Source of the DNA: Pyrrhosoma nymphula
Lineage: Eukaryota > Arthropoda > Insecta > Odonata > Coenagrionidae
Assembly (NCBI GenBank): GCA_963573305.1
Contig: OY754339.1
Location: 88,567,838-88,631,837, forward strand
Direction of reading: 5' to 3'
DNA: 64,000 bases
The notes under the pieces are model-generated. The model saw only the letters and a list, made by a program, of their open reading frames with translations, ran no database searches and was not told the DNA's origin. The translations under genes were made by a program, and so were the position numbers. Below are positions 10,226 through 22,013 of this stretch, piece by piece (position 1 is the stretch's first letter; each line of letters starts with the position of its first letter).

Positions 10226-11559
10226 TATATTTATTTCAGTCAAGTTCAGCTGTTTGGCCCTTGAGAAACCTGAAGACAAGCCAATGGCTTATTGGGATCG
10301 CAGGGGCATACTGACCACCAGAATTGCCCGAGAGAGAAAAAATGCCTACTCTAGAGTTCAATTATTTGAATTGTTCATTAAAACTGGAGGACTCCAATTC
10401 CACCAAAAAAAGCATGACAAGAAACAGAAGTAACAAGAAAAAAGGGGTAATATACAACTCTGAACTGTGTGATTGGCCATTTCCCTGGACTTCCTATGAG
10501 AGGTGATTGATTGGAGCACGCCCACTCTAGCTCAGAACTCATATTAATCAAACTCCTGCATTAAGCACTTGGGACCTGAAGATGTGCAGCACACTTATGG
10601 TTACACAGATGTAAGAAATGCATAGACTAACAAGAAATCCAGAAGAGTTACATCTTCAATTTGTGTATAATGTATGTTACTTTAAAAATACAATTTTGCA
10701 CAACATGGGTAAAAACTTGCCTTCCACTGACAAAGGAGAAACACTCGAATGGCTTATGGATTGGATACTACCAAAGAAAGCAAACATGGCAAAGGAATAA
10801 AACCATGGACACATAACTGGTAAAGCCAATGCACTCTCATCCAGAATTCCTGACGTTTGGTAATATTTGGAAGATTTTGCATTAAGCAAGTGTTGGCTTC
10901 AGCTGCATCACAAGTAATATGGAATGGTAAAAAATTTCATTTCACACACAACAGCTTCTTAGAACACAAAGTAGAGCCATTAATGGTATATCTTTATGCT
11001 CCTTTTTATCCACCAAAACTGCCTTAGGAACCAGGAATTTGTTGAATCAGCTTACTACAAGGTCTCCAAAATCAGTTTTGCATCAATAAAATATGTACAG
11101 TCTAAGATATGATCTGTGACATGAACGCAAGCAACAAATACAATTCTTGTCATGATAAGGTCATGTACAAGCAAACTATGAAAAGGAGTTCAAATACATA
11201 TACGACAGAGTAACCGTTAGGCATTTCTTTGAAGGAAAGTTAATGCTGAAAAAAATTTACAGAGGGTCTCTCCTTGATTGACAAATGTAAGCTCAATATA
11301 AAAAATGAAGCCCTAATTTCTGTAACATTTTTGGTGGTTCCTGTAAACAATTAAGCCACATAAATTGACGATTTTTGAACCACATACACACGCGTCATAC
11401 CCGATGAGTATATTCAATTCTTCACACCTTTCAGCACCTCTGATCACTACAATCAAACTGATACACAATATTCACCTGATTTATTTCAAAATGGAATTTA
11501 TACAATTTTTCATTTGGCAGAATTATCACTCCAATCACAAAACATGCCACCTACTGAAA
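10226..11559. other. AT-rich ab intron sequence
   Basis: Only short, non-conserved open frames are present. No repeats with clear boundaries were recognised. Confidence 0.5.
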
Positions 11560-12070
11560 CGTCTTTCATTCACTTGTTCTGCTTCCTCCAAATCTCCACC
11601 ATCAGTTAACTTTCTTCATCCACCCTCATTCCTCCACATTCCACACCGCTTAGCCCAAATTACCTTCTCCATTCTTCTCCAAACCCTAATCTTAAAAACA
11701 TCCAACTCCTTTCCCTTTAGGCCAAGCTTCAGATCCTTACAACAATACACTCTAAATGTTCCACTTACAGTTTCTTCATACTTTTAAAAACTTTGAGGAC
11801 CTCTCATCATTTCCCTTCTCAATGCTTCTTTGGCAAGAGATATTCTTCTTCTCCTTATGCCTTTCCTGGACAACCCAGATTACTCCAAATGCTACTTTGA
11901 TTATTGAAGTGATCCATTACATCCTCAGATTATGTCTAACATATCCTTCCTACCTCCAAGTAATATCTTCTCTCATTTTCCTGTATAAAACTTCATTTGC
12001 ATCTTTACTTAGGGTTCTTACCACATTACCTACCTCCTTTTCACTATCCACAAAAGCAATTTACCAAGTA
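11560..12070 (-). pseudogene. Decayed LINE (endonuclease-reverse transcriptase) 3' region
   Basis: The minus strand reads, with several stops and frame changes, VVRTLSKDANEVLYRKMRED, then KNISCQRSIEKGNDE and GSEAWPKGKELDVFKIRVW then RRMEKVIWAK. The YGSEAWT...LEAFEMWCWRRMLKISW signature is the typical segment after the reverse-transcriptase domain of abundant insect non-LTR elements. It is heavily decayed and inserted in the ab intron. Confidence 0.7.
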
Positions 12071-13410
12071 GTTATTTTTTAACTAACAATCACATTAAGT
12101 AAATGGAACTGCTTCAATCAATAAAAATCCCACCTTGCTTTCTAACAATCATTCTAATTTTTTAAGAATATCGTTAAGTACTTAGCCATCCAGTGCCCAA
12201 TACTATTGTCTCATGCCAAGCACATTGATATTTATAATTATATTACTATACAATGGCAGTAGCCCATTGACTAATTACACCTTGGCCTTGAACAAATATA
12301 AAACACACAAAATAAGCTCATGTGCCACTACTGCTTCCAAGACCATTTTACTATTCCTAAGCATAAGTATGTAACTCTCAAAAAGTTATGGAAAATCTTG
12401 TATGATTTCCTGGCCTAAAAATGCCCATCACCATTCTCCTCTTACCATGCTTACTCATGAACATACTTTTCTGTGCTTATCTTTTGCCAACAAGCCACAA
12501 TACCATTTCCTATTGCCTTCCATCAGTCACTTAGCACTACTTACAGATGAAATGGGTCTGAACAGTTGAGACAATGCATACACAAAAAGTCTTAATACTT
12601 GCATTCACTTCATAAGATAAAAAACCTGGGAAGATTTTAAGCAGAGATTTTAGCCAACCAGCCTTTACTTGAACAATTATAACATAGAAACAATACGAAG
12701 ACAGAGATGCTAGTGAGACACTGATTACACAAGTTTCCTTCAAAATTCTCAATGACCCAAGTAGTTAAATATAAATTGCAAAACTGAGCATTAAATCTTT
12801 TAGATATCAGACACCCTAAGATACACGTGTTGACATTATCAAAATGCACAGAAGAAAATTTTCTCAGCCTTATAAAAGAAAGAGACCATAATAATACCAA
12901 AATGAACATGTTTTATTCAAAAACTGTGATTTTGTCAAGTTAGAGAGGCATTTGTACCTCCTAAGTATGCATAACAGGAGGCCCAAAGGAGCAAGAAGTG
13001 TTCAGCAGAAATTCTGCCAGAGGCAATCAATAACTAAAATCCGGGAAAATTTTAGCTTAGAGAACATACCGAATGTAACAATAATGTAAGATGAGAACTG
13101 ACAATGAGTCGGCAGAAGGAATTGCATCACATTAATAAGAACAACTTCCGAACTGAATGCAAAACACTGAGTCACAGGCTAGAGAAAATACTTCTCAATG
13201 CTTAAAAACAAAGAAGATAATGCTTTCAGCAACATGGAACTTACAGCAAAAAAGATATTTGATGAATCACTAGATGAAAACTCAAAAGAATTTTGATCAA
13301 GCACTAGGGAAGTGCGCAGGGCAAATTTTTAACAGCGTAGATCATTGACGAACAAATGGAAAAGTGGGTATTGACTTTGCGACCACATAAACTGCTTCGT
13401 TAAAAAGATA
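12071..13410. other. AT-rich ab intron sequence
   Basis: I see no supported gene or repeat structure in this stretch. Confidence 0.5.
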
Positions 13411-13614
13411 AAACTTTTGTTTTCACACAATTTATTTCACTACACTGAAGTACTGCGCCACATTCTGGCAGAGTCATGTACCCCAAGGGCACAACTATGC
13501 CACAGTGTGGCTATATGCATGCTGTGTGAGGGAAATAAATTCTGTGTAAACAAAAAAGTTTGCTCTATTTCTACATGGATATTCATCATTTCCACCAAGT
13601 CACGCTGGATTCCA
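13411..13614. mobile_element. Head-to-head pair of PLE-type terminal repeats
   Basis: The left arm (minus, 13480 to 13411) has CTGCCAGAATGTGGCGCAGT and GTGAAATAAATTGTGTGAAA. The right arm (plus, 13485-13614) has ACTATGCCACAGTGTGGCTA, GGGAAATAAATTCTGTGTAA and the 3' block TTTCCACCAAGTCACGCTGG. The arms are almost touching and are older/more diverged than in some other pairs of the family. Confidence 0.65.
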
Positions 13615-14245
13615 TTTATTTTATTTAATACATATAAGCGATTCCTGACAGCAAGAAAAAGGGCCGATTGATGGGCACATAAAGTGCACTTAAAGCAATA
13701 GCTTCATACTCAATCTTAAAAATGAACATTTACGAATCTCACCAGATAGAAAAATTATGTATATCTATGCCTAATAAAAAACTGGAGGATTGGATATAAT
13801 CAAGAAAGATTAAGTATAACACCCCAAGTTTACCACAACTTTGGACATAAGCATTATGGAGAAAACATTAGAAATATTTATGGGTCTGAATTAAAGATAT
13901 TGGGACTCCTCAAGCAAATAAAATTTCTGTCTCCTGAGTTAAGCCTTCTTAGACTTTATCACAAGTATTTGGAACCTAGAATAAAAAGATATAATTTAAA
14001 TACTCCACAAAATATTAAGGGAAGCCACATGTTTTGTTAAAAACCGAGTGATGCAGCTATTTGAAGGACTGGAGCGGAATTAACTAGAAATACTGAGGGG
14101 AATGTCTTTCCCTCACACTACATTCTAAAACAAAAAAATGTAAAAAAACACACGAGATACACTGTTGGAATGATTGAATATAAAGATTCCTCCCACATTA
14201 AGACCATTCACAGTTTGACCAAGATACTAACTAAAAATATGATAA

Positions 14246-14476
14246 AAAATAAGTGAGAGAGAAAAAAACATCTTTCCACAGATTTTTCATTCAAGTTAAT
14301 TTTAACAAGGCACAACTAGTTTCGACGCAAATGCGTCATTTTTGCTCCAGGAGATGATGCCTTTGCATTGAAACTAGTAGTGTCTTGTAACTACTATAAT
14401 TAAATATCAGTGGAAAGATACAGCATTCTTTGCTCTCTCACTTAAAAAATGAATTTCCACATTGAAAAGCCTGAAA
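14246..14476. mobile_element. Head-to-head pair of PLE-type terminal repeats
   Basis: The arms 14246-14350 (minus sense) and 14349-14476 (plus) are inverted and almost contiguous. Shared blocks, from the centre outwards, are GACGCATTTGCGTCGAAACT (minus arm) versus GATGCCTTTGCATTGAAACT (plus arm), an A/T-rich stretch, GTGGAAAGAT and CTCTCACTTA. The plus arm continues into GAATTTCCACATTGAAAAGC then CTGAAAC, the common 3' block. Confidence 0.75.
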
Positions 14477-15039
14477 CATTCAGACTTATGACAAAAAAAT
14501 TACTAAAAGAAATTATAGAAAATGCCACGAAGATCATATGATCTGCTCTTCAATGGTACTTTAAATGGATTAAATACACTATGAAATGCAATGCAGGGTT
14601 TCATCCATTTATTTTAGCCTTTCATAAGCCATTTATTATGATGTTTGGCTAACTTAAGCAGTAACTTGATGTGGAGGTAATATAAACGTGCGATTTACAT
14701 TCCAGAGATCATGAAGCACAACAGAGGGATAACCTGAGCCATTTTAAAAAGCCTTCTCTCAACCTCCCTCTCCCCTGGCTTGCCCATCATAATCCTTCCT
14801 ATCACAGTCTCTTACATGTTACTGCCAATTAGTATTGATTCCATTTGTCTTTTCTACAACTGCTGTATGTCTTCTGCCATCTTTCCTTCCTTTCCTACTT
14901 CACTATAAACACTTCCTCGTAAGTCTTCCTTTGAGTCAAATGTTATTTTCTCCATTTATCTCTGTAACCAATAACTAAAACCATGCTATCTACTCTTGTT
15001 GGCCATACTCAAGGTTCACATAACACCACACTCCAATGC

Positions 15040-15390
15040 AAACTGAAGAGAACATTGGACGCAATCAAAATTGTGAGCTGTTACCAAAGAACAATGAAGA
15101 TCAAATGGGTAGAAAGAATCACCAACAAAGAAACTTCCTTAGAATGTTTAGGGAGATAAAATGTTTAACGGGAACTCAGTGAAGTAGAAGGGGCAAATTT
15201 ATTGGGCATATTCTGTGACATAACAGCCTCCGGTAAATAACAATTGAAGGGTTGACAAATGGGAAGAATTACAGAGGGGACCCAAGGTTGTAATAAGAGA
15301 TGCAAATTATCAAGGATAACCAAATGAGGAGTTACGTAGGAACAAAGTGGTTAGCAGAAAGGATAACAGTGAGGAGATCTGCAGCAAACC
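15040..15390 (+). pseudogene. Decayed LINE endonuclease-reverse transcriptase C-terminal fragment
   Basis: The plus strand reads QLKRTLDAIKI...CYQRTMKIKWVERITNKE and then a decayed tail with many stops ending near QQTNLQI. This matches the order W-R-R-M-x-K-I-x-W-x-(D/E)-R-(V/I)-T-N-E-E seen in the better preserved relic at about 19995-20475. Both probably derive from the same family and have the same orientation. Confidence 0.65.
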
Positions 15391-15444
15391 AATCTCCAGA
15401 TTGGATTGATAAGTAAAATCAAAGCATCGACCAACACAATAAGG

Positions 15445-15710
15445 GCAAGCTGAGAGTAATGTTCAAGATGAATAAAACACTTGGCACTCTTCCACAAATT
15501 TATTGGGCTGACACGATGAATTACACCACACTGTGGCATAATCATATGCAAGGTTTTGGGGCTTAGGCCTGATGCATCGTCTTAGAATGAAGTGAGGGGA
15601 GAGAGCAAGGAGGAAAGGGGAATCTGAGAAGTTAGGGGGTTTGGGCCTGGGCACTATGCTATCCCTCATGAGTATCAACAACTCCCACCAGGTCCCATCT
15701 GAAGCAGTAA
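15445..15710. mobile_element. PLE-type terminal repeat, inverted pair partly preserved
   Basis: The left part (minus, 15552 to 15445) has TATGATTATGCCACAGTGTG then GTGTAATTC, CCAATAAATTTGTGGAAGAG and a decayed 3' block. On the right (plus, 15660-15710) only the 3' block remains clear: TCAACAACTCCCACCAGGTC then CCATCTGAAGCAG. Same subfamily as 9757-10225 and 13411-13614. Confidence 0.6.
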
Positions 15711-17504
15711 TATTAAATTAAGTAATGGGTAAGGCTATATAAAATATGTAGGAGTATCAAAAACAATCCACACACATTAACAATAGTATTTCTACATAAC
15801 TTCTTTCTTCTAACTTGCATCTCTAGAATTTTGACACAGCCAGGATATCAATTTCAGACCATAAAAGATTGTGTGGAAGGCTGACTAGACTCATATGATG
15901 CAGTAAGTATAACAAAAAAACTAGTAGTTAGAATGGAAAATAAAGGAAACTAGATATTAAATGTTAAAAACTATGGCACTTTGAATTCAGTTTTTCGATT
16001 TGGACTTCTGGTATTTTGCCAAGATGAAATAGGGATGATTGCATTTTATAGGAAAGTAAGTATATATTCTCATTTCTTGAGACACAAGTAAAATTACTCT
16101 AAAAAAGATTTTCAAGATATTCCACATATTTACACGAAGATCATCACACATAAACACCCATTAGAGCAAATTAAGTATGTATTGAGTTTACTGGTTCCTT
16201 TTCACAAAATTCGTAAACACTCTTAACTATGGAACGGTAAATTGAAGGGAAAATTCACAATCTATCACACAGCTAAACGAGATACTGACAGCTATGAAGC
16301 ATTTTAAAAAGATTACTAATAAAGAACGAAAAATAGACAGACATTCACAGTAGGCAACTGCACCCACTTAGCGATCACAATTTTGAGGTAAAACAAACAT
16401 TGAATCCAATTACTTTGGTAGTGCTTTATACTCAGAGTACTTGGATGTACTGAAGATTCAACCCTCCTAAAAATACCTAAGTATTTCTACAAAGAAAACT
16501 ATGAAAGTCACTTCCAAAGGTTAACAATCCATATTTTCCAATCAAACTGACCCTACAAAATAAACTGAAACAGTACAATAGTCACTGTTCCAAAACCTTG
16601 CCCTTCCATTCCGATTTTGGCTGACTAAGAATAGAGCAAACAAATATGAATGTAATGTTTCAATCAATGTCACATCACACATGTATCTAGCTCTGATGAC
16701 ACAATCAATAATTGTCACCCATATCAGTATAACTACTCCAGATTATGTCTATTTAGAAGACAACCACAAAAAGCTTCCTTCGTACTGCCCTAAGCTAGCA
16801 TCAAAATAGAACCACTAACAATAAGTTATAGAAGCATAATTCCAATTTCCAGTCAACCGCTGAATACTTAGTAGTTGTCCCAAATACTCTTAGACATGAC
16901 ACATTACTAATTACAAAGCAAGATAACAACAGTGCAACAAAAAGTTTCCACAAAAAACATTTAATGAATTTCTGAGTATAAACTGTCGTGAGAAAAGCAA
17001 GCAGTAAGATACAATGAAAGACAATCTAGACATACGCCTAAGAGATGCATACATTTTTTAAAGAGCAAGGTGACTGTATTTAGTGAAAAAATTACTTTTA
17101 TTCCCAATTTCTCTTGTGATAATGAACAGAGTAATACTGCCATAGTTTTTGCATGCTTTTGGATGAAAAAATAGAATTTTTGTGCGCACTAAGAATGGCT
17201 ATAAGCATTCTTAGTTCTGAACTTTTGGCCAAAAATCCTTTTGATTCCTAAATAAATGTTAGTGGCAACTTCACCACACTGGAGAAGTGCATGATCACGT
17301 GCTGCATATTGTTCTCCATCTCTCTCTCATTAAAAAGCAAGGCATATTAAAACCGAAATGCATATGGAAGCTTACTTAGATACAGTCCATTTGACATGTG
17401 GCTTGAGGTACATTGAGCCCCCATTCAAGATTCTACATGCCCTGTACATTAGCAGGTAAGTACACAATGCAGTTGAAAGATCTAAGGCTTTCCTGGCATG
17501 TAGC
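15711..17504. other. AT-rich ab intron sequence
   Basis: No gene is supported. A short stretch near 17265-17310 (ACTTCACCACACTGGAGAAG) may be another remnant of the terminal-repeat family. Confidence 0.5.
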
Positions 17505-17701
17505 GATGGTGGTGGTTATTCGGGTTTCCGACCGGGTCAAACTCTCCATTTCTGCCGGCGTTTCGATGAATGAGTCATTCATCATCCTCAGGGCATCTAC
17601 TGAACGAAGATTTCCTGAGGATGATGAACGACTCGTTCATCGAAACGTCGGCAGAAATGGAGAGTTTGACCCGGTCGGAAACCCGAATAACCACCACCAT
17701 C
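17505..17701. mobile_element. 88-bp inverted repeats with HHR-like core (PLE-type terminal repeat pair)
   Basis: Two 88-bp arms, 17505-17592 (minus sense) and 17614-17701 (plus), match at all but about three positions and are separated by 21 bp. In the plus arm the core is CCTGAGGAT, then an 8-bp stem GATGAACG / CGTTCATC with loop ACT, then GAAACGTCGG. The outermost sequence is GATGGTGGTGGTTATTCGGG. Two of the mismatches change both strands of the stem together (GATGAATG/CATTCATC in the other arm), so the hairpin is preserved. Confidence 0.85.
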
Positions 17702-19994
17702 ACAAAATACAGGCTTTTAAAAATTCATGTACTGAAAATAGGACCTCAGCACGTACACTGGTGCATCAGCTTGAAGGGTTAAGAGTAGAAAACGAAGTAT
17801 ACCTAACCAAATACACTCTTTAAGATTGAATAATATGACAAAAAGATGCATTCATAAATGCTAGATTTTATAAATGCCCCAGCCCTTACTATATAATACA
17901 TGTAGAAATAATGAAGTATATAGTTAACAGAATAAAAGGCAGAAATATCACCCTTTCTCTTCCCCAGAAAAGGTGATATGAACTGAAATTAGCACAATGC
18001 ACTGATGCTGACTACAAACAGATTCACTGAGATACATAAACTGGTAAGCATCCATCAAACGAAATGCTTAACTATCAGATTTAAAAAGGCAGTTTCAATT
18101 CTTGGGCATAAATATAACCAGTAGTACCCCCTAATGGATACAGTGCAGAGCACTGCAGAATAATTTTATGGTCACTCAACAGGGTGGACTGTCATATAAG
18201 TAGTAATGTGCTCACAGGAAGCAGGCCAGAAGGCTGAAGATGCAAGTCTTTCCAAGAGTATGATGCCGGGTTTCATTAAAAAGAGCCTCCAGTAAATTTT
18301 CTCACCATATCATCCACCAGTCAGAGCACATTCCATAGAAATTCACGCTAAACACTTTTCTAGCACAAAATTTAAAAAGGATATATGATCCCTGACTAGT
18401 ATTGCTATAAATTTGGCTCACAGGAAATTTATAAGCAAAAATAAACTTAAAAAGACTTTCGTGATAAGCAGTTTTTTTCAAATATTGCAGAGTTAAATAC
18501 ACTCAGTGCTCAGAATCACACTCTTCTTATTTGCACTAGCTAGGACATTTTTCAAGAAAAAAAAAGCTGAGGCACCTGCAGATAGCCATGATTTGGAAAA
18601 CACTTGACTGCCACTGACAAGGATGCTCATGCCTTTTCCATGTAATTCCCTCACTTTTTGTCAATTTCCACATATTTTCAAAGCTTGAAATTATCTGGAA
18701 TAATGATTCCGTTTCCACCATGTTGTTACTCTCAATCCCCCCTGAATCAAGGTTACCTAACTGAGCTCTTAATTCTTTAATCACTTCATTTGACAGGGAA
18801 TAACTATGAGCATTCAGGTACGTTCGAAGGACAGCATACCAGAAAGTGAAAATGAACAAATGAAAATTTCACAAAAAGGAGAGGTGTATAAGTTGAACAT
18901 TATGGCATTGTAACTCCAAAAGTAATTACCTTAAAACTGAATAAAGGAAAAAATCTATAAAATGCCAAAAATAAGTAAGTTCAATGGACACAATGACTAT
19001 GAAGATGAAATTAAGAATAGAAAAGGTATAGTATTTTTTGCATCTGGATGCAATTAATATCGAGAATATATCGCAATAACAAAACTTGTGAGCCACTTCT
19101 AACATAAGACAAGTGAGACAGGTTCTTTACCATCAAAAGAAAGATTGAAAATTCAACTGTTTGACTGCTAATCCAAGCGAAAATGGTGAATAGTGGACCC
19201 ATGATCATGTTTATGTTAACAGATTTTTTTAAAGCATTAGAGATCAGTGCAATAACCAACTGCAAAATTTATAAAAACACTATCATATGCACACTGAATG
19301 TTGAAATTCAACGATTTTAATGAAATTTCCCACACATGAAAGCTCTCTATATTTCATCCAACTTAACACATAAAATAAATAAATGGAAAACATAAACGCA
19401 TATATATAAGAAAAAGCACAAGCATAGCCTTAAGGCCACTCCAAAATGGACCCAAATCCTAGTTTAGATCTTTAAACTGTGGTATTAAACCAAAATGCAA
19501 AATCATTTTGCCTATGCAGTTAAGAACGGGGGAACTATGAATTCATGATTTCAGTGTCACTGCGAAGCAATACCATCAATAAAGGTTTTCCCACCTAGTT
19601 TAGTATTTATCGCTTTATGGAGACCGTTGATTTTACTAGAGGAGGAGAACTACAGATGTTCTTTCCATTTGGATGGTTATAGCATAAAACTGGACACAAA
19701 TCATCAGCAAGTTAAAGAAAACAAGAATTTTCCACCAAGATACAAAAAAAATCCTCAGAGTGCGAGGTGACCCAGGGAAAGGAACTGGCTCCCTACCCTG
19801 AACGTGTGAAATTCACACGCCAGTGGCTTAGTTTGGGGTGAGCTCTACCCTCAACTACCCAAACAAACCTTTGGGTTGATTCACCGAGTGAGACTGACAA
19901 GAAAGTTGCTTAATATTTAACTTCCTCCTTTGAAAAAGAATACACTTCCAGTACATTGAGAGAAAAGAGAAAAGCAATTCCACATGCATAATTT
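17702..19994. other. AT-rich ab intron sequence
   Basis: No gene is supported; the short open frames have no recognisable motifs. Confidence 0.5.
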
Positions 19995-20475
19995 ACTTGG
20001 TATTATATGGAAGTGAAGCCTAGACTATAGCAACTGCCGAGCAAAAGCAACTGGAAGCAATGAAGATGTGGTGTTACCAAAGAATGATGATGGTCAAATG
20101 GACAGAGAGAATTACCAATGAAGAAGTCTTACGGACAGCTGGAGAGAAAATAAGTACAATGAAAACTACGAAGAAGGAGAGAAAATCTTATTGAGCACAG
20201 TATGTGGCACAACTGCCAACTGAAGACAATATTGGCAGGAGGAATGATTGGGAAGAATCCCAGAGGAAGATCGAGAATGGAATACGTCAGGCAAATTATG
20301 AAGAACATCAAGGTAAAGCATTATGTAGAAATGAAGCGAATGACAGCGAGGAGAGTGGGGGAGAGCTGTTGCAAACCAACCTTCAGACTGAAGAAAACTG
20401 ATGGAAATGAATTTAATACCCTTGATCATAGATTGCCTGAGGTAGAGCATCATCGTCATGCATGAAGCAATAGAT
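19995..20475 (+). pseudogene. LINE endonuclease-reverse transcriptase C-terminal fragment
   Basis: With two frame changes the plus strand encodes EQKQLEAMKMWCYQRMMMVK then WTERITNEEVLRTAGEKIST, then (20202-20465) MWHNCQLKTILAGGMIGKNP then RGRSRMEYVRQIMKNIKVKH and MKRMTARRVGESCCKP. The EGK..GKRGRGRPR...YI.QI...G...Y.ELKR.A.DR..WR pattern is the familiar C-terminus of insect LINE 'endonuclease-reverse transcriptase' proteins. It is frameshifted and lacks upstream domains, so it is a dead fragment in the ab intron. Confidence 0.8.
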
Positions 20476-21533
20476 AACAAACGAAGAATTTGCAGTCTTT
20501 ACTCCCTCTCCTCTCTTGAAGCAGAATTGAGGATTTCCACAGAGCCTGAGAGTCTCATTTCAAAATATGATTCAAGGGTACCGAGCTACCAAAAATTAGG
20601 CAAACACACTATCTAGAAATAAATATAATTTGAAAATTTCTATGAAGCTCTATCCTCCTCAGGTAATGTGTGTCAACAAAATAAATACAGAAAAAATTAA
20701 TCACAAGGCAATGCAGCATAAGGCAGTGAACATGATTCAAAACCACAACCTTTGGGTTGACCAGCAAGCCAGTAAATCAACGACACAAGTCAGGCAGGCT
20801 AATGAAAAGAAATTCTGAAGAGCAAAAGGTAAAGCATCATCGAATTCAATTCAAAACAACAAAAATTTAGGACTGGTCACATTCAGAAAGAATAAAAAAG
20901 CTGCTACTGAGACAAAATAATGAAAGACCCTCAGATTCCTCTGATCACTCAAGTGTTTACTAAACAAAACCTTTTCTTATGTCATCATCGTCAATCAGAC
21001 TTCCCAGTTCCATCCAAAATAATATTTCACTTTGTGAGGAGATTAGCAAGGGAGGAAGGGTGACATTGTAAACAGTCAAAAGGTGAAGAACTGACGTCAA
21101 TGTTGTGAAGTGACTGAGAAAACGCACATTTTATTTCATTCACATTGCACGGAGGGATCGATGAGGGAATCTTCCCAATAAAATCCGTATTTCTTCAGAC
21201 GAGTGATGGATTGACATTTGGCTGGCATTTCTTCAGACGAGTGAGGCATTAACATTGATGAATGTAGTTCTCAATATATCTGTTCACTAATGAAGATGTG
21301 TTGTTTCACTACACTGATATTTCAACAGCTCTGCGGTTTAACGGAAATGTTACATGCACAAGAATGTCTTCTTAGCAAAATGCTAGTGTAGGTATGCAAA
21401 AAGAATCACAATGATTAAAAAGGTGAGCATGGCACCACTCATAATCAAACAAAATCCTGCAAGTAGTCCGCAGATACTGATGTGCATCTACAACTAGGGC
21501 TTTGGGAGGCAAAATGGATTGTTTTGGTCTCAC
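20476..21533. other. ab intron, exon-proximal part
   Basis: This ends (transcription sense: begins) at the donor GTGAGA starting at 21533. A tandem-like duplication TTTCTTCAGACGAGTGA appears twice near 21192-21245. No other feature is supported. Confidence 0.55.
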
Positions 21534-21773
21534 CTTGAGCAGCCTCCTGAAGTAAGGGCTACAAGCGGAGAGCACCACTTTGTGAGCTGTGAATGATCGG
21601 CCATCACATGCCAGCGTCACGTCTACAAAGTCTTCATCATCTCGAAGACGTCTAAAGGAGGAGGCAAGGGAAGCATGGAAGTCACTCCACCGCAGACTGT
21701 ACTGCTGCTCCTCCCCGCCGTCGTCTTCACCTTCTCCAACACCTCTGCAACCTCCCATGGTGTAAAGAACCAC
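21534..21773 (-). CDS. ab: abrupt (ab) first coding exon: N-terminal half of BTB/POZ domain
   Basis: This exon is 80 codons, phase 0 at its 3' end, with donor AAG|GTGAGA at 21534/21533. The protein opens MVLYTMGGCRGVGEGEDDGG, then EEQQYSLRW, the [FY]-[CS]-LRW signature that precedes the BTB fold in the insect ttk group. It goes on through SSFRRLRDDEDFVDVTLACD and AHKVVLSACSPYFRRLLK, the BTB dimerisation core with the conserved DVTL aspartate and AHK lysine. RRLLK joins directly to ANPCQHPIVIL of exon 8199-8462, as in Abrupt. Translation could start at Met1 (21773) or Met6 (21758); both are in frame and the sequence does not decide. BTB proteins of this group homodimerise and recruit chromatin cofactors; the DNA-binding zinc fingers would be encoded further downstream, out of view. 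Confidence 0.95.
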
Positions 21774-22013
21774 ACCCCCCTCACTTGGGCCACAGATTCC
21801 CTAAACCCACATCCCTATCCCACCCCTCACTGCAACACTAATACTTAAGCCACGGTTTCTTCCTCTGGTGTTCTATGTGAATTCCTCCAATTCTACATAG
21901 TCATGTATGATGTTCGAGTTACACTTGTCTGCATGTAAACTTGGTCTTTCCTCTTCTTAGTAAAATTCTCGATCCTGTGTGCCTTGTCTTCCTTCAAACA
22001 AAACACTTTGCTC
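21774..22013 (-). other. ab: abrupt 5' UTR portion with splice acceptor
   Basis: Upstream of the ab start codon, a strong acceptor lies on the minus strand: a T-rich tract, then TTGTTCTTACAG, then exon sequence starting at 22013 (GAGCAAAG). This implies that the exon is 22013-21534 and that at least one non-coding exon lies further upstream. The leader contains a very short upstream open frame (ATGACTATGTAG, near 21900). Confidence 0.65.

Noticed and set aside
17413..17823. 136-codon plus-strand frame
   Set aside because: It reads through both arms of the 88-bp inverted repeat and has no domain.
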